Of a DNA stretch of 64,000 bases, positions 44,766 through 51,770 are shown one piece after another. Origin of the DNA: Herbiconiux sp. (GTDB taxonomy: Bacteria > Actinomycetota > Actinomycetes > Actinomycetales > Microbacteriaceae). The notes under the pieces were generated by a model, which was given only the letters and a program-made list of their open reading frames with translations, did not search any database and was not told the origin of the DNA. Positions within the stretch are counted from its first letter, which is position 1. Every line of letters starts with the position of its first letter. Location: positions 1 through 64,000 of the forward strand of contig NZ_JAHFUW010000012.1 of assembly GCF_023264855.1 (NCBI RefSeq), read 5' to 3'. The translations under genes and the position numbers were made by a program.

Positions 44766-45479
44766 TCAACCGGCCGGCGCAGGCGCCGGAGTCGGCGACA
44801 GGGAGAGGTCGACCCGGTCGAGGGCGACCAGGCGGAGGCCCGCGTCACCCCAGTAACAGGTCTGAAGCAGGATGTCGGCGTCCAGACCCGCGGTGGCCGT
44901 GGCGGCGTCGTCGCCGGCCTGGGCGTCGCGGCTGCCGGAGACCTGGTAGTCGCCGTCGAGATCGGTGCCGGTGATGGTGACGAGATCGAGGGGCTCCAGC
45001 TGGAGCACGAGGTCTCCGTCGCAGTAGTTGTGGGCGCCCACGATCGGGGCGACGGCGCCGATGTCCATCCGCACCCACTGGCAGTTGTCGAGTTCCACCT
45101 GGAATCCGCGCGTGGCGACCTGGATGGCGTCGTGCCGCTGCGCGCGCGAAGGCGCTTCCTGGCTCGGCGGCGCGGCCTGCTCGGGCTCGTCCCGCGGGGC
45201 GTCCTCGCGCACAGCATCGGCCGGTTGGGGCTGATCGCCCTGGGAACCCGCGGCGTCGACGTCGGGTGCGACGGATGGCGCCGGCTGGGCGGTATCGGGC
45301 CCGGCCAGGACGGTGCTGGTAGTGGCATCCGTGGTCTGCTGCGAAGGGTGCGCCGCCTGTGCCGCCACAGCCCAGCCGATGCCGCCCAGGAGCGCCGCCG
45401 TCGCCAGGGAGGCGACGATCCGCCGGGGCAGGGCGGCGCGGCGCTGCCGGCGGTGGTATTCGGCGAACTCGGGGCGCAT
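44766..45479 (-). CDS. Membrane-anchored exported protein of unknown function
   Basis: 237 residues from ATG 45479, four bases after GGAGG. A basic N-terminus and one membrane helix (about 20-42, IVASLATAALLGGIGWAVAA) are followed by a long acidic Pro/Gln/Ala-rich region (about 45-115) and a globular C-domain with three cysteines (in DNCQWVRMD, NYCDGDL and QTCYWGD). Not recognised. Convergent with the E2 gene and divergent from znuA. A candidate -10, TATCGT, is at 45496-45501. Confidence 0.7.
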   Translation of the reverse strand: MRPEFAEYHRRQRRAALPRRIVASLATAALLGGIGWAVAAQAAHPSQQTTDATTSTVLAGPDTAQPAPSVAPDVDAAGSQGDQPQPADAVREDAPRDEPEQAAPPSQEAPSRAQRHDAIQVATRGFQVELDNCQWVRMDIGAVAPIVGAHNYCDGDLVLQLEPLDLVTITGTDLDGDYQVSGSRDAQAGDDAATATAGLDADILLQTCYWGDAGLRLVALDRVDLSLSPTPAPAPAG

Positions 45480-45495
45480 CATCCCTCCCGGCCGG

Positions 45496-45501
45496 ACGAT
45501 A
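45496..45501 (-). promoter_or_regulatory. Candidate -10 for the membrane-anchored protein gene
   Basis: TATCGT on the minus strand, 16 bases before the ATG; a transcript would start with a very short leader that still contains the ribosome-binding site. Confidence 0.4.
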
Positions 45502-45560
45502 GCAGCCCGACGTGTCGACCTGGAGGCCGGAAGGCGGCCATCGCCCGCGATCGCTGATTT

Positions 45561-45575
45561 TGAAAATCATTATCA
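45561..45575. promoter_or_regulatory. Zur box of the znu operon
   Basis: TGAAAATCATTATCA, a 15-base near-palindrome of the actinobacterial Zur type (TGAAAAT-N-ATTTTCA with one half-site change). It overlaps the -35 TTGAAA (45560-45565) and the spacer; -10 TAGCGT at 45582-45587, 16 bases on. Zur-Zn binding would block transcription when zinc is plentiful. Confidence 0.8.
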
Positions 45576-45619
45576 ATTAGGTAGCGTTGAAGCGTTCCCG
45601 AGATAGACAGGCCTCCCCC

Positions 45620-46561
45620 GTGAAATCACGCTTCCTCTTCTCCGCTGCTGCCCTCGCCGCTTCCGCGCTCCTGCTGAGCGGATGCGCGGCCGGCTCGTCG
45701 GCGGATGCCGGCGCCGGCAGCACCTCCGATGGCGCATCCGACAGCGGCGGCGTGCGCGTCGTCGCCTCCACCAACGTGTACGGCAGCATCGCCGAGCTGG
45801 TGGGCGGCGACTTCGTCGACGTCACCTCGCTCATCGACAGCCCCGACCAAGACCCGCACGAGTACCAGGCCGACGCGCGCAACCAGCTCGCGCTCTCGAA
45901 GGCGCAGATCGTGATCGAGAACGGCGGCGGCTACGACGACTTCATCGACACGATGCTCGCCGCGGCCGACAACCCCGACGCGGTCGTGCTGAACGCCGCC
46001 GATCTCTCCGGCTACGACCAGGAGCCGGCCGAGGGCGAGTTCAACGAGCACGTCTGGTACGACTTCCCCACGGTGTCCAAGGTCGTCGACCAGCTGGTGA
46101 CCGAGCTCTCGGCGGCCGACCCGGCCGAAGCATCCGTGTTCCAGGCCAACGGCGCGAGCGTGAAGACGCAGCTCGAGACGCTCGAGAGCACCGCGGAAGA
46201 GCTCAAGACCACCGCGGCCGGCACCGGTGTCGCCATCACCGAGCCCGTCCCCCTCTACCTGCTCGACTCGGTCGGCCTCGACAACAAGACTCCGGATGCC
46301 TTCAGCGAGGCCGTCGAGGAGGACACCGACGCGCCCGCCATCGTGTTGCAGGACACGCTCGCGCTGTTCGACTCCAAGCAGGTCTCCCTGCTGGTCTACA
46401 ACGCGCAGACCGGCGGACCCCAGACCGACGCCCTGGTCGAGGCGGCGAAGAAGAACGGCATCCCGAGCGTCGCGGTCACGGAGACCCTGCCCGACGGCGA
46501 CGACTACTTCACCTGGATGACGGGCAACCTCGATGCGATCGCCGAAGCGCTCGCCCAGTAG
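45620..46561 (+). CDS. znuA: Zinc ABC transporter substrate-binding lipoprotein
   Basis: 313 residues from GTG 45620. Lipoprotein signal with lipobox LLLSGC (Cys22). Cluster 9 metal-binding fold: TNVYGSIAELVGGD, metal His in DQDPHEYQ, EHVWYDFPTV with a second His, and the late VTETLPDGDDYFTWM. Binds Zn outside the membrane for ZnuBC. A TTG at 45587 is an alternative start but would spoil the signal peptide's short basic head only slightly. Preceded by the Zur box. Confidence 0.9.
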   Translation: MKSRFLFSAAALAASALLLSGCAAGSSADAGAGSTSDGASDSGGVRVVASTNVYGSIAELVGGDFVDVTSLIDSPDQDPHEYQADARNQLALSKAQIVIENGGGYDDFIDTMLAAADNPDAVVLNAADLSGYDQEPAEGEFNEHVWYDFPTVSKVVDQLVTELSAADPAEASVFQANGASVKTQLETLESTAEELKTTAAGTGVAITEPVPLYLLDSVGLDNKTPDAFSEAVEEDTDAPAIVLQDTLALFDSKQVSLLVYNAQTGGPQTDALVEAAKKNGIPSVAVTETLPDGDDYFTWMTGNLDAIAEALAQ

Positions 46562-46570
46562 GGTTTCCCC

Positions 46571-47458
46571 GTGACCCGCAGCCCTGCGCCCTCGTCGGCC
46601 GGTACCCCGTCGGGGCCGGCCGATGCGGTGCTGTCGCTGCGCGACGCCTCGCTCGCGTTCGGGGATCGCACGCTCTGGTCGGGCCTGGATCTCGATGTGC
46701 GGCGAGGCGAGTTCATCGCCGTGCTCGGGGCCAACGGATCGGGCAAATCGAGCCTTCTGAAGGTGATCCTCGGCCAGCAGAGGCTCTCCGGCGGCAGCAT
46801 CCGGTTCCTCGGCGAACCCGGGCGGCGCGGCGACCGGCGGATCGGCTACGTGCCCCAGCAGAAGCTCGCCGACGACGGTACTCCCCTGCGTGCCCGCGAC
46901 CTGGTCGCGCTCGGCCTGAGCGGCCATCGCTGGGGTGTGCCGCTGCCCTCCACCGCCCGTCGTCGCGAGGTCGACGAGCTGCTCGCCGCGGTCGGCGCCA
47001 CCGCCTACGCGAACGTCGGCGTCTCCACGCTCTCCGGCGGCGAGCAGCAGCGCATCCGGATCGGCCAGGCGCTGGCCGGCTCACCGCGCCTGCTGCTCTG
47101 CGACGAGCCGCTGCTCTCGCTCGACCTCACGCACCAGCGCGCGGTCAGCGAGCTGATCGACCGGCAGCGCCGCGAGCGGGACTTCGGCGTGCTGTTCGTC
47201 ACGCACGACGTCAACCCGATCCTCGGCATGGTCGACCGGGTGCTCTATCTCGCGGGCGGTGGCTTCCGCATCGGCACGCCCGACGAGGTGCTGCGAACCG
47301 AGGTGCTCAGCGAGCTCTACGGATCGCGGGTCGACGTCATCCGCACCCACGGTCGCGTGATCGTGGTGGGCGCGCCCGACCACTCGCACGTGCACGAGGA
47401 GCACGAGCCCACTCCCGGTCGGGCGCACGGCCGCGGCGCCGAGGGGCTCGCCTCGTGA
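46571..47458 (+). CDS. znuC: Zinc ABC transporter ATP-binding protein
   Basis: 295 residues from GTG 46571. Walker A GANGSGKS (53-60), signature LSGGEQQR, Walker B LLLCDEPLLSLD and His-switch THD. The C-terminus has a His-rich patch DHSHVHEEHE that may sense or hold metal. Nine bases after znuA; its stop overlaps znuB. Confidence 0.93.
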   Translation: MTRSPAPSSAGTPSGPADAVLSLRDASLAFGDRTLWSGLDLDVRRGEFIAVLGANGSGKSSLLKVILGQQRLSGGSIRFLGEPGRRGDRRIGYVPQQKLADDGTPLRARDLVALGLSGHRWGVPLPSTARRREVDELLAAVGATAYANVGVSTLSGGEQQRIRIGQALAGSPRLLLCDEPLLSLDLTHQRAVSELIDRQRRERDFGVLFVTHDVNPILGMVDRVLYLAGGGFRIGTPDEVLRTEVLSELYGSRVDVIRTHGRVIVVGAPDHSHVHEEHEPTPGRAHGRGAEGLAS

Positions 47459-48333
47459 GCGGCGACTTCTGGTCGCAGATCTTCGACTTCTCCGACTACG
47501 GCGAACTGCTCGTGCTGCTGCAGAACTCCATCATCGCGGGCGCCGTGCTGGGTGTCGTCGGCGGCCTGATCGGCGTCTTCGTGATGTCGCGCGACATGGC
47601 GTTCGCCGTGCACGGCATCAGCGAGCTCTCGTTCGCGGGGGCAGCGGCCGGCCTGCTGTTCGGGGTCGGGGTGGTGCAGGGTTCGATCATCGGCTCGCTC
47701 GTGGCGGCGCTGATCATCGGCGTGCTCGGCTCCCGGGCCCGGGACCGCAACTCGATCATCGCCGTGCTGATGCCCTTCGGTCTGGGGCTCGGCATCCTGT
47801 GCCTGTCGCTGTATCCGGGGCGCTCGGCGAACAAGTTCGGCCTGCTGACCGGCCAGATCGTGGCGGTCGACGACCCCAAGCTCAACTCGCTGATCGCGAT
47901 CTCGATCGTGGTGGTGCTCGGCCTGCTGCTGATCTGGCGGCCGCTCACCTTCGCGAGCGTGGATGCGGATGTCGCGTCGGCGCGCGGGGTGCCGGTGCGC
48001 GCCCTCTCGATCGTCTTCATGCTGCTGCTCGGCCTCGCCGTGGCGGTCTCGGTGCAGATCGTCGGGTCGCTGCTCGTGCTTTCGATCCTCGTGACGCCGG
48101 CGGCGGCGGCGCTGCGCATCTCCTCGTCGCCGATCGCGGTGCCGCTGCTCAGCACCCTGTTCGCGGTGGTGTCGCTGGTGGGCGGCATCCTGCTGGCCCT
48201 CGGCGCCTCCGTGCCGATCAGCCCCTACGTCACCACCATCTCGTTCCTGATCTACCTGGTCTGCCGGCTCGTGTCGGGGGCCCGGCGTCGTCGCGGAGTC
48301 GCCGGACGGCGAACGGATGCGGTGACCGCATGA
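47455..48333 (+). CDS. znuB: Zinc ABC transporter permease
   Basis: 292 residues from GTG 47455 (overlap GTGA with znuC), about eight membrane helices. HGISELSFAGAAAGLLFG and VQIVGSLLVLSILVTPAAAALR are typical of the ABC-3 metal permease family. Followed by zur. Confidence 0.93.
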   Translation: MSGDFWSQIFDFSDYGELLVLLQNSIIAGAVLGVVGGLIGVFVMSRDMAFAVHGISELSFAGAAAGLLFGVGVVQGSIIGSLVAALIIGVLGSRARDRNSIIAVLMPFGLGLGILCLSLYPGRSANKFGLLTGQIVAVDDPKLNSLIAISIVVVLGLLLIWRPLTFASVDADVASARGVPVRALSIVFMLLLGLAVAVSVQIVGSLLVLSILVTPAAAALRISSSPIAVPLLSTLFAVVSLVGGILLALGASVPISPYVTTISFLIYLVCRLVSGARRRRGVAGRRTDAVTA

Positions 48334-48360
48334 TCCCGGGCAGCATCCAGCCGCTCGCGC

Positions 48361-48366
48361 TACCGT
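48361..48366 (+). promoter_or_regulatory. Candidate zur -10
   Basis: TACCGT, 34 bases before the zur ATG, would allow zur expression apart from the znu operon. Confidence 0.35.
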
Positions 48367-48400
48367 GGTGGTGTTCGAACCGTTCCGGAAAGGGGTCGGC

Positions 48401-48793
48401 ATGGTCGTGAAGCGCAACACCTGGCAGCGGGAGGCCGTGCGCTCGGCCCTCGGCACCCAGATGGGCTTCGTGAGCGCCCAGGGGCTGCACGCCGCGCTGG
48501 CCACCTCCGGTTCCCACATCGGCCTGGCCACGGTCTACCGCGCACTCGCCGACCTGGCGAACGAGGGCGAGGCCGACTCGCTGCAGTCCCCCGAGGGCGA
48601 GGCGCTCTACCGCGCCTGCTCGCTGGCGCACCACCACCACCTGATCTGCCGCAGCTGCGGCCTCACGGTCGAGATCGAGGCCGACGAGGTGGAGGAGTGG
48701 GCCCACCGCACGGCCACCCAGCACGGCTTCAGCCGCCCCGAGCACGTGGTCGACGTCTTCGGCTTCTGCTCGGCCTGCGTCCCCCCGCAGTAG
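48401..48793 (+). CDS. zur: Fur family zinc uptake regulator Zur
   Basis: 130 residues from ATG 48401 with AAAGGGG upstream; an in-frame GTG run at 48365 is less likely. Winged helix in the N-half (AQGLHAALATSGSHIGLATVYRAL), a His-rich segment AHHHHLICRSC and a structural zinc site from CRSC and CSAC. Its place after znuABC and the Zur box upstream of znuA support Zur over Fur. Confidence 0.9.
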   Translation: MVVKRNTWQREAVRSALGTQMGFVSAQGLHAALATSGSHIGLATVYRALADLANEGEADSLQSPEGEALYRACSLAHHHHLICRSCGLTVEIEADEVEEWAHRTATQHGFSRPEHVVDVFGFCSACVPPQ

Positions 48794-48796
48794 CGG

Positions 48797-50077
48797 TCAG
48801 CCCCTCTCGACCAGCGGGAGGCCCGCGATCCCCTCGAGGAGACGATCGGCGGTCGCTTCGGCGTCGGCACCCAGGATCCCGAGGTTCTCGCGTGCGCGCT
48901 CGAACGCCCCGAGGGCGGCTGTGCGCATCCGGTCGACGATGTCACGCGCTTCGGGCCCGGGGATCCGCAGGCGGGTAGCGGCGCGTACGAAGTCCTCGGT
49001 GCCCAGACGGTCGATCCGGTACTCGCCGTTCACATTCATCGCGAGCTGGATGGATTCATTGCCGGCGCGGTAGGCGGCATAGCTCGCCAGATCGTAGAGC
49101 GGGGCCAGGCGGACGCGTTCGCCGTCGAGCATGATCGAGTAGTTCTTGGCATGCGCATCCGTTCCTGCGACGACGGCATTGAACACGAAGCCCTCGAAGA
49201 AGGCTCGAGCCGCCTCCACCCGGTCACCGATCAAGGGCATGACGTCGAGCAATCCTGCGAACGCTGCAAGGCCGGGACCTCCGTCTCGCCGCTGGTACTT
49301 CTTTGCCGGCGAGACGGCGAGTGCCTGGCAGAGGTCTTCCTGATGGAGTCGATGCCAGACTCCGTCGCGGAGCTCGCGGTCATACCGGGTCGAGACGAAG
49401 GTGCGGATGCCGCCGAACTCGGCCAGTGTGCTCGCCGCGGTGACGAGCCCCAGTTCGCGGGCCGCACCCATGGTGAGCTGCTCGATCACGTCGATGCCCC
49501 GCATCTCACCGCTGACCGGCTTCAGGATGTGGGTGGTGGGGACGGCGTCGTGCGGGAGGCCCCATCCGCCGTCGGCCAGCGCATGCAGCGCGATCTTCGG
49601 CTGGGCGCCCGCGAGCGAGAACCTGCCTTCGCGCAGGGAGAGCGGCCTGCCGTGGCGGTACTCTTCGATCGCATCAGCCAGCATCTTCGCGATCTCGGCC
49701 TCGGTCACCGCCCGAGCCGTCATCCGCGTGCCGGATGCGTCCGGCGGCGGCGCGCCCGGCGGCAGCAGTTGGAGAGCCCCGGCGACATCCGCGCCGACGT
49801 GCTCCAACAGAGCGAAGGGACTGGTGGCGGAAACCCCGTAGGTGCTGCCCATCGCCGACAATGCTTGAGCGTTGTCAGGGAGGAGCCCTTGCAGGAACGG
49901 CAGTGCCACACGATTCCTGTGCTCGACACGCTCGAGCGGGATCGACATCGACACCGGCGTCGCGGTCGGGGAGAGCCGGTACCCTTCGTCGTACTCGAAG
50001 CTCAGATTGCCCGCTCCCGTCATGGAGAAGACGCCGGTCAAGGTCCCGTCGAGGTAAGCGTGGAGTTCGCGACTCAT
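48797..50077 (-). CDS. hipA: HipA family serine/threonine kinase toxin
   Basis: 426 residues, full length. Kinase-like features: the SLAGAQPK ATP-loop region (154-161), catalytic GTDAHAKN (305-312) and the Asp of APLYDLAS (325-332). In E. coli HipA phosphorylates GltX and causes persistence; the target here is unknown. Starts inside hipB (ATGA overlap), as in canonical hipBA operons. Convergent with zur, three bases apart. Confidence 0.9.
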   Translation of the reverse strand: MSRELHAYLDGTLTGVFSMTGAGNLSFEYDEGYRLSPTATPVSMSIPLERVEHRNRVALPFLQGLLPDNAQALSAMGSTYGVSATSPFALLEHVGADVAGALQLLPPGAPPPDASGTRMTARAVTEAEIAKMLADAIEEYRHGRPLSLREGRFSLAGAQPKIALHALADGGWGLPHDAVPTTHILKPVSGEMRGIDVIEQLTMGAARELGLVTAASTLAEFGGIRTFVSTRYDRELRDGVWHRLHQEDLCQALAVSPAKKYQRRDGGPGLAAFAGLLDVMPLIGDRVEAARAFFEGFVFNAVVAGTDAHAKNYSIMLDGERVRLAPLYDLASYAAYRAGNESIQLAMNVNGEYRIDRLGTEDFVRAATRLRIPGPEARDIVDRMRTAALGAFERARENLGILGADAEATADRLLEGIAGLPLVERG

Positions 50078-50298
50078 TGCTCGTTCCCAACCGGAGTGAT
50101 CGGGACGACGTCGACCTCGTAGCCGAGAGCTTGAAGCACGTCCAGGACCTTGCTCGCATTGACGCTGGTCTTGCCGTTCTCGAACTCGTTGAGCCACTTG
50201 CGTGACACCCAGGCTTTCACCGCGAGCTCCTCTTGGCTGAGACCGGCGCGCAGACGGAGCTCTCGCGTCTTGAGACCGAGGCTACGGACGGTCTTCAT
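50074..50298 (-). CDS. hipB: HipB-like HTH antitoxin
   Basis: 74 residues. XRE-type helix-turn-helix (about 12-60): TRELRLRAGLSQEELAVKAWVSRKWLNEFENGK, then NASKVLDVLQALGY. AGGAGG seven bases before the ATG. It should neutralise HipA and repress the operon through the three repeats just upstream. Confidence 0.92.
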   Translation of the reverse strand: MKTVRSLGLKTRELRLRAGLSQEELAVKAWVSRKWLNEFENGKTSVNASKVLDVLQALGYEVDVVPITPVGNEQ

Positions 50299-50313
50299 GA
50301 TGCCTCCTGGGAG

Positions 50314-50377
50314 CGTACGGTTACATTCGCTGATGTGAACGTACGGTTACACTACAAGATGTGAGCGTACGGTTACA
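50314..50377. repeat. Three 26-bp-phased operator repeats of hipBA
   Basis: CGTACGGTTACA occurs at 50314-50325, 50340-50351 and 50366-50377, with 14-base spacers that also share GATGTGA before copies 2 and 3. Copy 3 covers the -35, copy 2 the -10 and copy 1 the start region of the hipB promoter, so the repeats are very probably HipB operators. Confidence 0.85.
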
Positions 50378-50378
50378 A
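50349..50378 (-). promoter_or_regulatory. hipBA promoter
   Basis: Minus-strand -35 TTGTAA (50373-50378), 18-base spacer and -10 TAGTGT (50349-50354), interleaved with the operator repeats. Confidence 0.7.
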
Positions 50379-50402
50379 GAATCTCCGCGGGTCGCCTCGG
50401 AA

Positions 50403-50431
50403 TTGCCTTGAGAGACTGTCTGTCCTAAGCT
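50403..50431 (+). promoter_or_regulatory. rpmB operon promoter
   Basis: -35 TTGCCT (50403-50408), 17-base spacer, -10 TAAGCT (50426-50431), about 120 bases before rpmB. No Zur box overlaps it. Confidence 0.65.
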
Positions 50432-50555
50432 ACTCAGGTTGGGTGGAATCCTCCGCCCATTGCGAGCCTGCCCGGTTCGAGAGAATCGGCGGCGGGCTTG
50501 TCGACAAGTCATCTTGGGTGAGGCACTCGTCTCACGGTAACCAATGGAGGAAACA

Positions 50556-50792
50556 ATGGCAGCAGTGTGCCAGGTGACTGGAGCCGTTCCCGGCTTCGGT
50601 CACAACATCTCGCACTCGCACCGTCGCACCAAGCGGCGCTTCGACCCGAACGTGCAGAAGAAGACGTACTACGTGCCGTCGCTTCGCCGTAACGTCACCC
50701 TGACCCTGTCCGCCAAGGGCATCAAGGTCATCGACGCCCGCGGCATCGAGTCCGTGGTCAAGGACATCCAGGCACGGGGGATCAAGCTCTAA
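50556..50792 (+). CDS. rpmB: 50S ribosomal protein L28, C-minus form
   Basis: 78 residues; [28 protein letters not shown] is split over the first half and is diagnostic. Only one cysteine remains, so no zinc site: the 78-residue C-minus type, like mycobacterial RpmB2. ATG 50556 has GGAGG six bases upstream. Its stop overlaps rpmG by one base. Confidence 0.97.
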   Translation: MAAVCQVTGAVPGFGHNISHSHRRTKRRFDPNVQKKTYYVPSLRRNVTLTLSAKGIKVIDARGIESVVKDIQARGIKL

Positions 50793-50959
50793 TGGCAAAG
50801 CAGCAGGACGTCCGTCCCATCATCAAGCTCCGCTCGACGGCGGGCACCGGTTACACCTACGTGACCAAGAAGAACCGTCGCAACGACCCCGACCGCCTCG
50901 TGCTGAAGAAGTACGACCCGGTCATCCGCAAGCACGTCGACTTCCGAGAGGAGCGGTAA
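50792..50959 (+). CDS. rpmG: 50S ribosomal protein L33, C-minus form
   Basis: 55 residues ([18 protein letters not shown] at the start, [15 protein letters not shown] at the end). L33 family with none of the four zinc cysteines. Start overlaps the rpmB stop (TAATG). Confidence 0.96.
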   Translation: MAKQQDVRPIIKLRSTAGTGYTYVTKKNRRNDPDRLVLKKYDPVIRKHVDFREER

Positions 50960-50962
50960 CAC

Positions 50963-51268
50963 ATGGCTAAGAAGAGCAAGATCGCCCGTAACGAACAGCG
51001 CAAGGTCATCGTGGAGCGCTACGCCGCGAAGCGCCTCGAGCTGAAGAAGGCTCTCGTGAGCCCCACCTCGACCGACGAAGAGCGCGAAGCCGCTCGCCTC
51101 GGCCTGCAGAAGCTCCCCCGCAACGCCTCGCCGATCCGCGTTCGCAGCCGCGACGCCGTCGACGGACGCCCCCGCGGTGTGCTGACGAAGTTCGGAATCA
51201 GCCGTGTTCGCTTCCGCGACATGGCGCACCGCGGTGAATTGCCGGGCATTACGAAGTCCAGCTGGTAA
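50963..51268 (+). CDS. rpsN: 30S ribosomal protein S14, long C-minus form
   Basis: 101 residues, the long form without the CxxC pairs of zinc-binding S14. [13 protein letters not shown] at the start and [20 protein letters not shown] near the end. Third gene of the rpmB-rpmG-rpsN set. Confidence 0.97.
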   Translation: MAKKSKIARNEQRKVIVERYAAKRLELKKALVSPTSTDEEREAARLGLQKLPRNASPIRVRSRDAVDGRPRGVLTKFGISRVRFRDMAHRGELPGITKSSW

Positions 51269-51277
51269 ATTACCCAC

Positions 51278-51289
51278 GGTCGTACGACC
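51278..51289. promoter_or_regulatory. 12-base palindrome upstream of the HU gene
   Basis: GGTCGTACGACC, perfect symmetry, in the 104-base gap between rpsN and the HU gene. It may be an operator or part of a terminator; a second small inverted repeat (GCTAC/GTAGC, 51332-51346) lies closer to the gene. Confidence 0.4.
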
Positions 51290-51372
51290 AACAGCACTGG
51301 CCCTGGTGGCCGGGACCGTTCCTAGTAAACAGCTACAACTCGTAGCGAAAAGGTCCGAGGAGGACACCTTAA

Positions 51373-51660
51373 ATGGCTGACAAGTCACTCAACAAGACCG
51401 AGCTCGTCGCAGCCGTCGCCGCCGCTTCCGGCCAGACGCAGGCTTCCGTCAACGAGGTTCTTGACGCTCTCTTCTCCACGCTGGCCGACTCGGTCGCTTC
51501 CGACACGAAGGTCACGATCCCGGGCTGGCTCGCTGTCGAGCGCACCTCGCGTGCCGCTCGCACCGGCCGCAACCCCCAGACGGGCGCCACCATCGAGATC
51601 CCCGCGGGCCACTCCGTGAAGATCTCGGCCGGCTCCAAGCTGAAGGCTGCCGCCAAGTAG
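51373..51660 (+). CDS. hup: HU family DNA-binding protein
   Basis: 95-residue nucleoid protein. NKTELVAAVAAASGQTQASV starts the helical part; IPGWLAVERTSRAARTGRNPQTG is the DNA-binding arm. It lacks the long Lys/Ala-rich tail of mycobacterial and streptomycete HupB. GAGGAGG upstream. Confidence 0.95.
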   Translation: MADKSLNKTELVAAVAAASGQTQASVNEVLDALFSTLADSVASDTKVTIPGWLAVERTSRAARTGRNPQTGATIEIPAGHSVKISAGSKLKAAAK

Positions 51661-51672
51661 CAGTGCATTTCC

Positions 51673-51706
51673 GGAAAGGGCGTCGACTTCGGTCGGCGCC
51701 CTTTCC
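51673..51706. terminator. Hairpin terminator after the HU gene
   Basis: Arms 51673-51687 and 51692-51706 pair over 15 positions (one T-G wobble) around a TTCG tetraloop. Twelve bases after the stop; no T-run. Confidence 0.7.
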
Positions 51707-51758
51707 GCATCCCGGTTGCCGCGAACGGGCACCGGGCGGGGGCTCAGGATGCGACGCG

Positions 51759-51764
51759 TAAAGT
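51759..51764 (+). promoter_or_regulatory. Leaderless-type -10 of the CopD/CtaG-like gene
   Basis: TAAAGT, six bases, then the GTG at 51771. Confidence 0.65.
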
Positions 51765-51770
51765 GGACGG

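Noticed and set aside
48797-50077. hipA as a pseudogene
   Set aside because: All kinase motifs are present and the reading frame is intact with an overlapping hipB.
50314-50377. CRISPR array
   Set aside because: Three 12-base repeats with 14-base spacers are too short and sit over the hipBA promoter, so operators are the better reading.
50299-50555. Zur box upstream of rpmB
   Set aside because: Looked for TGAAAAT-N-ATTTTCA-like palindromes because C-minus ribosomal genes are often Zur targets; none found.
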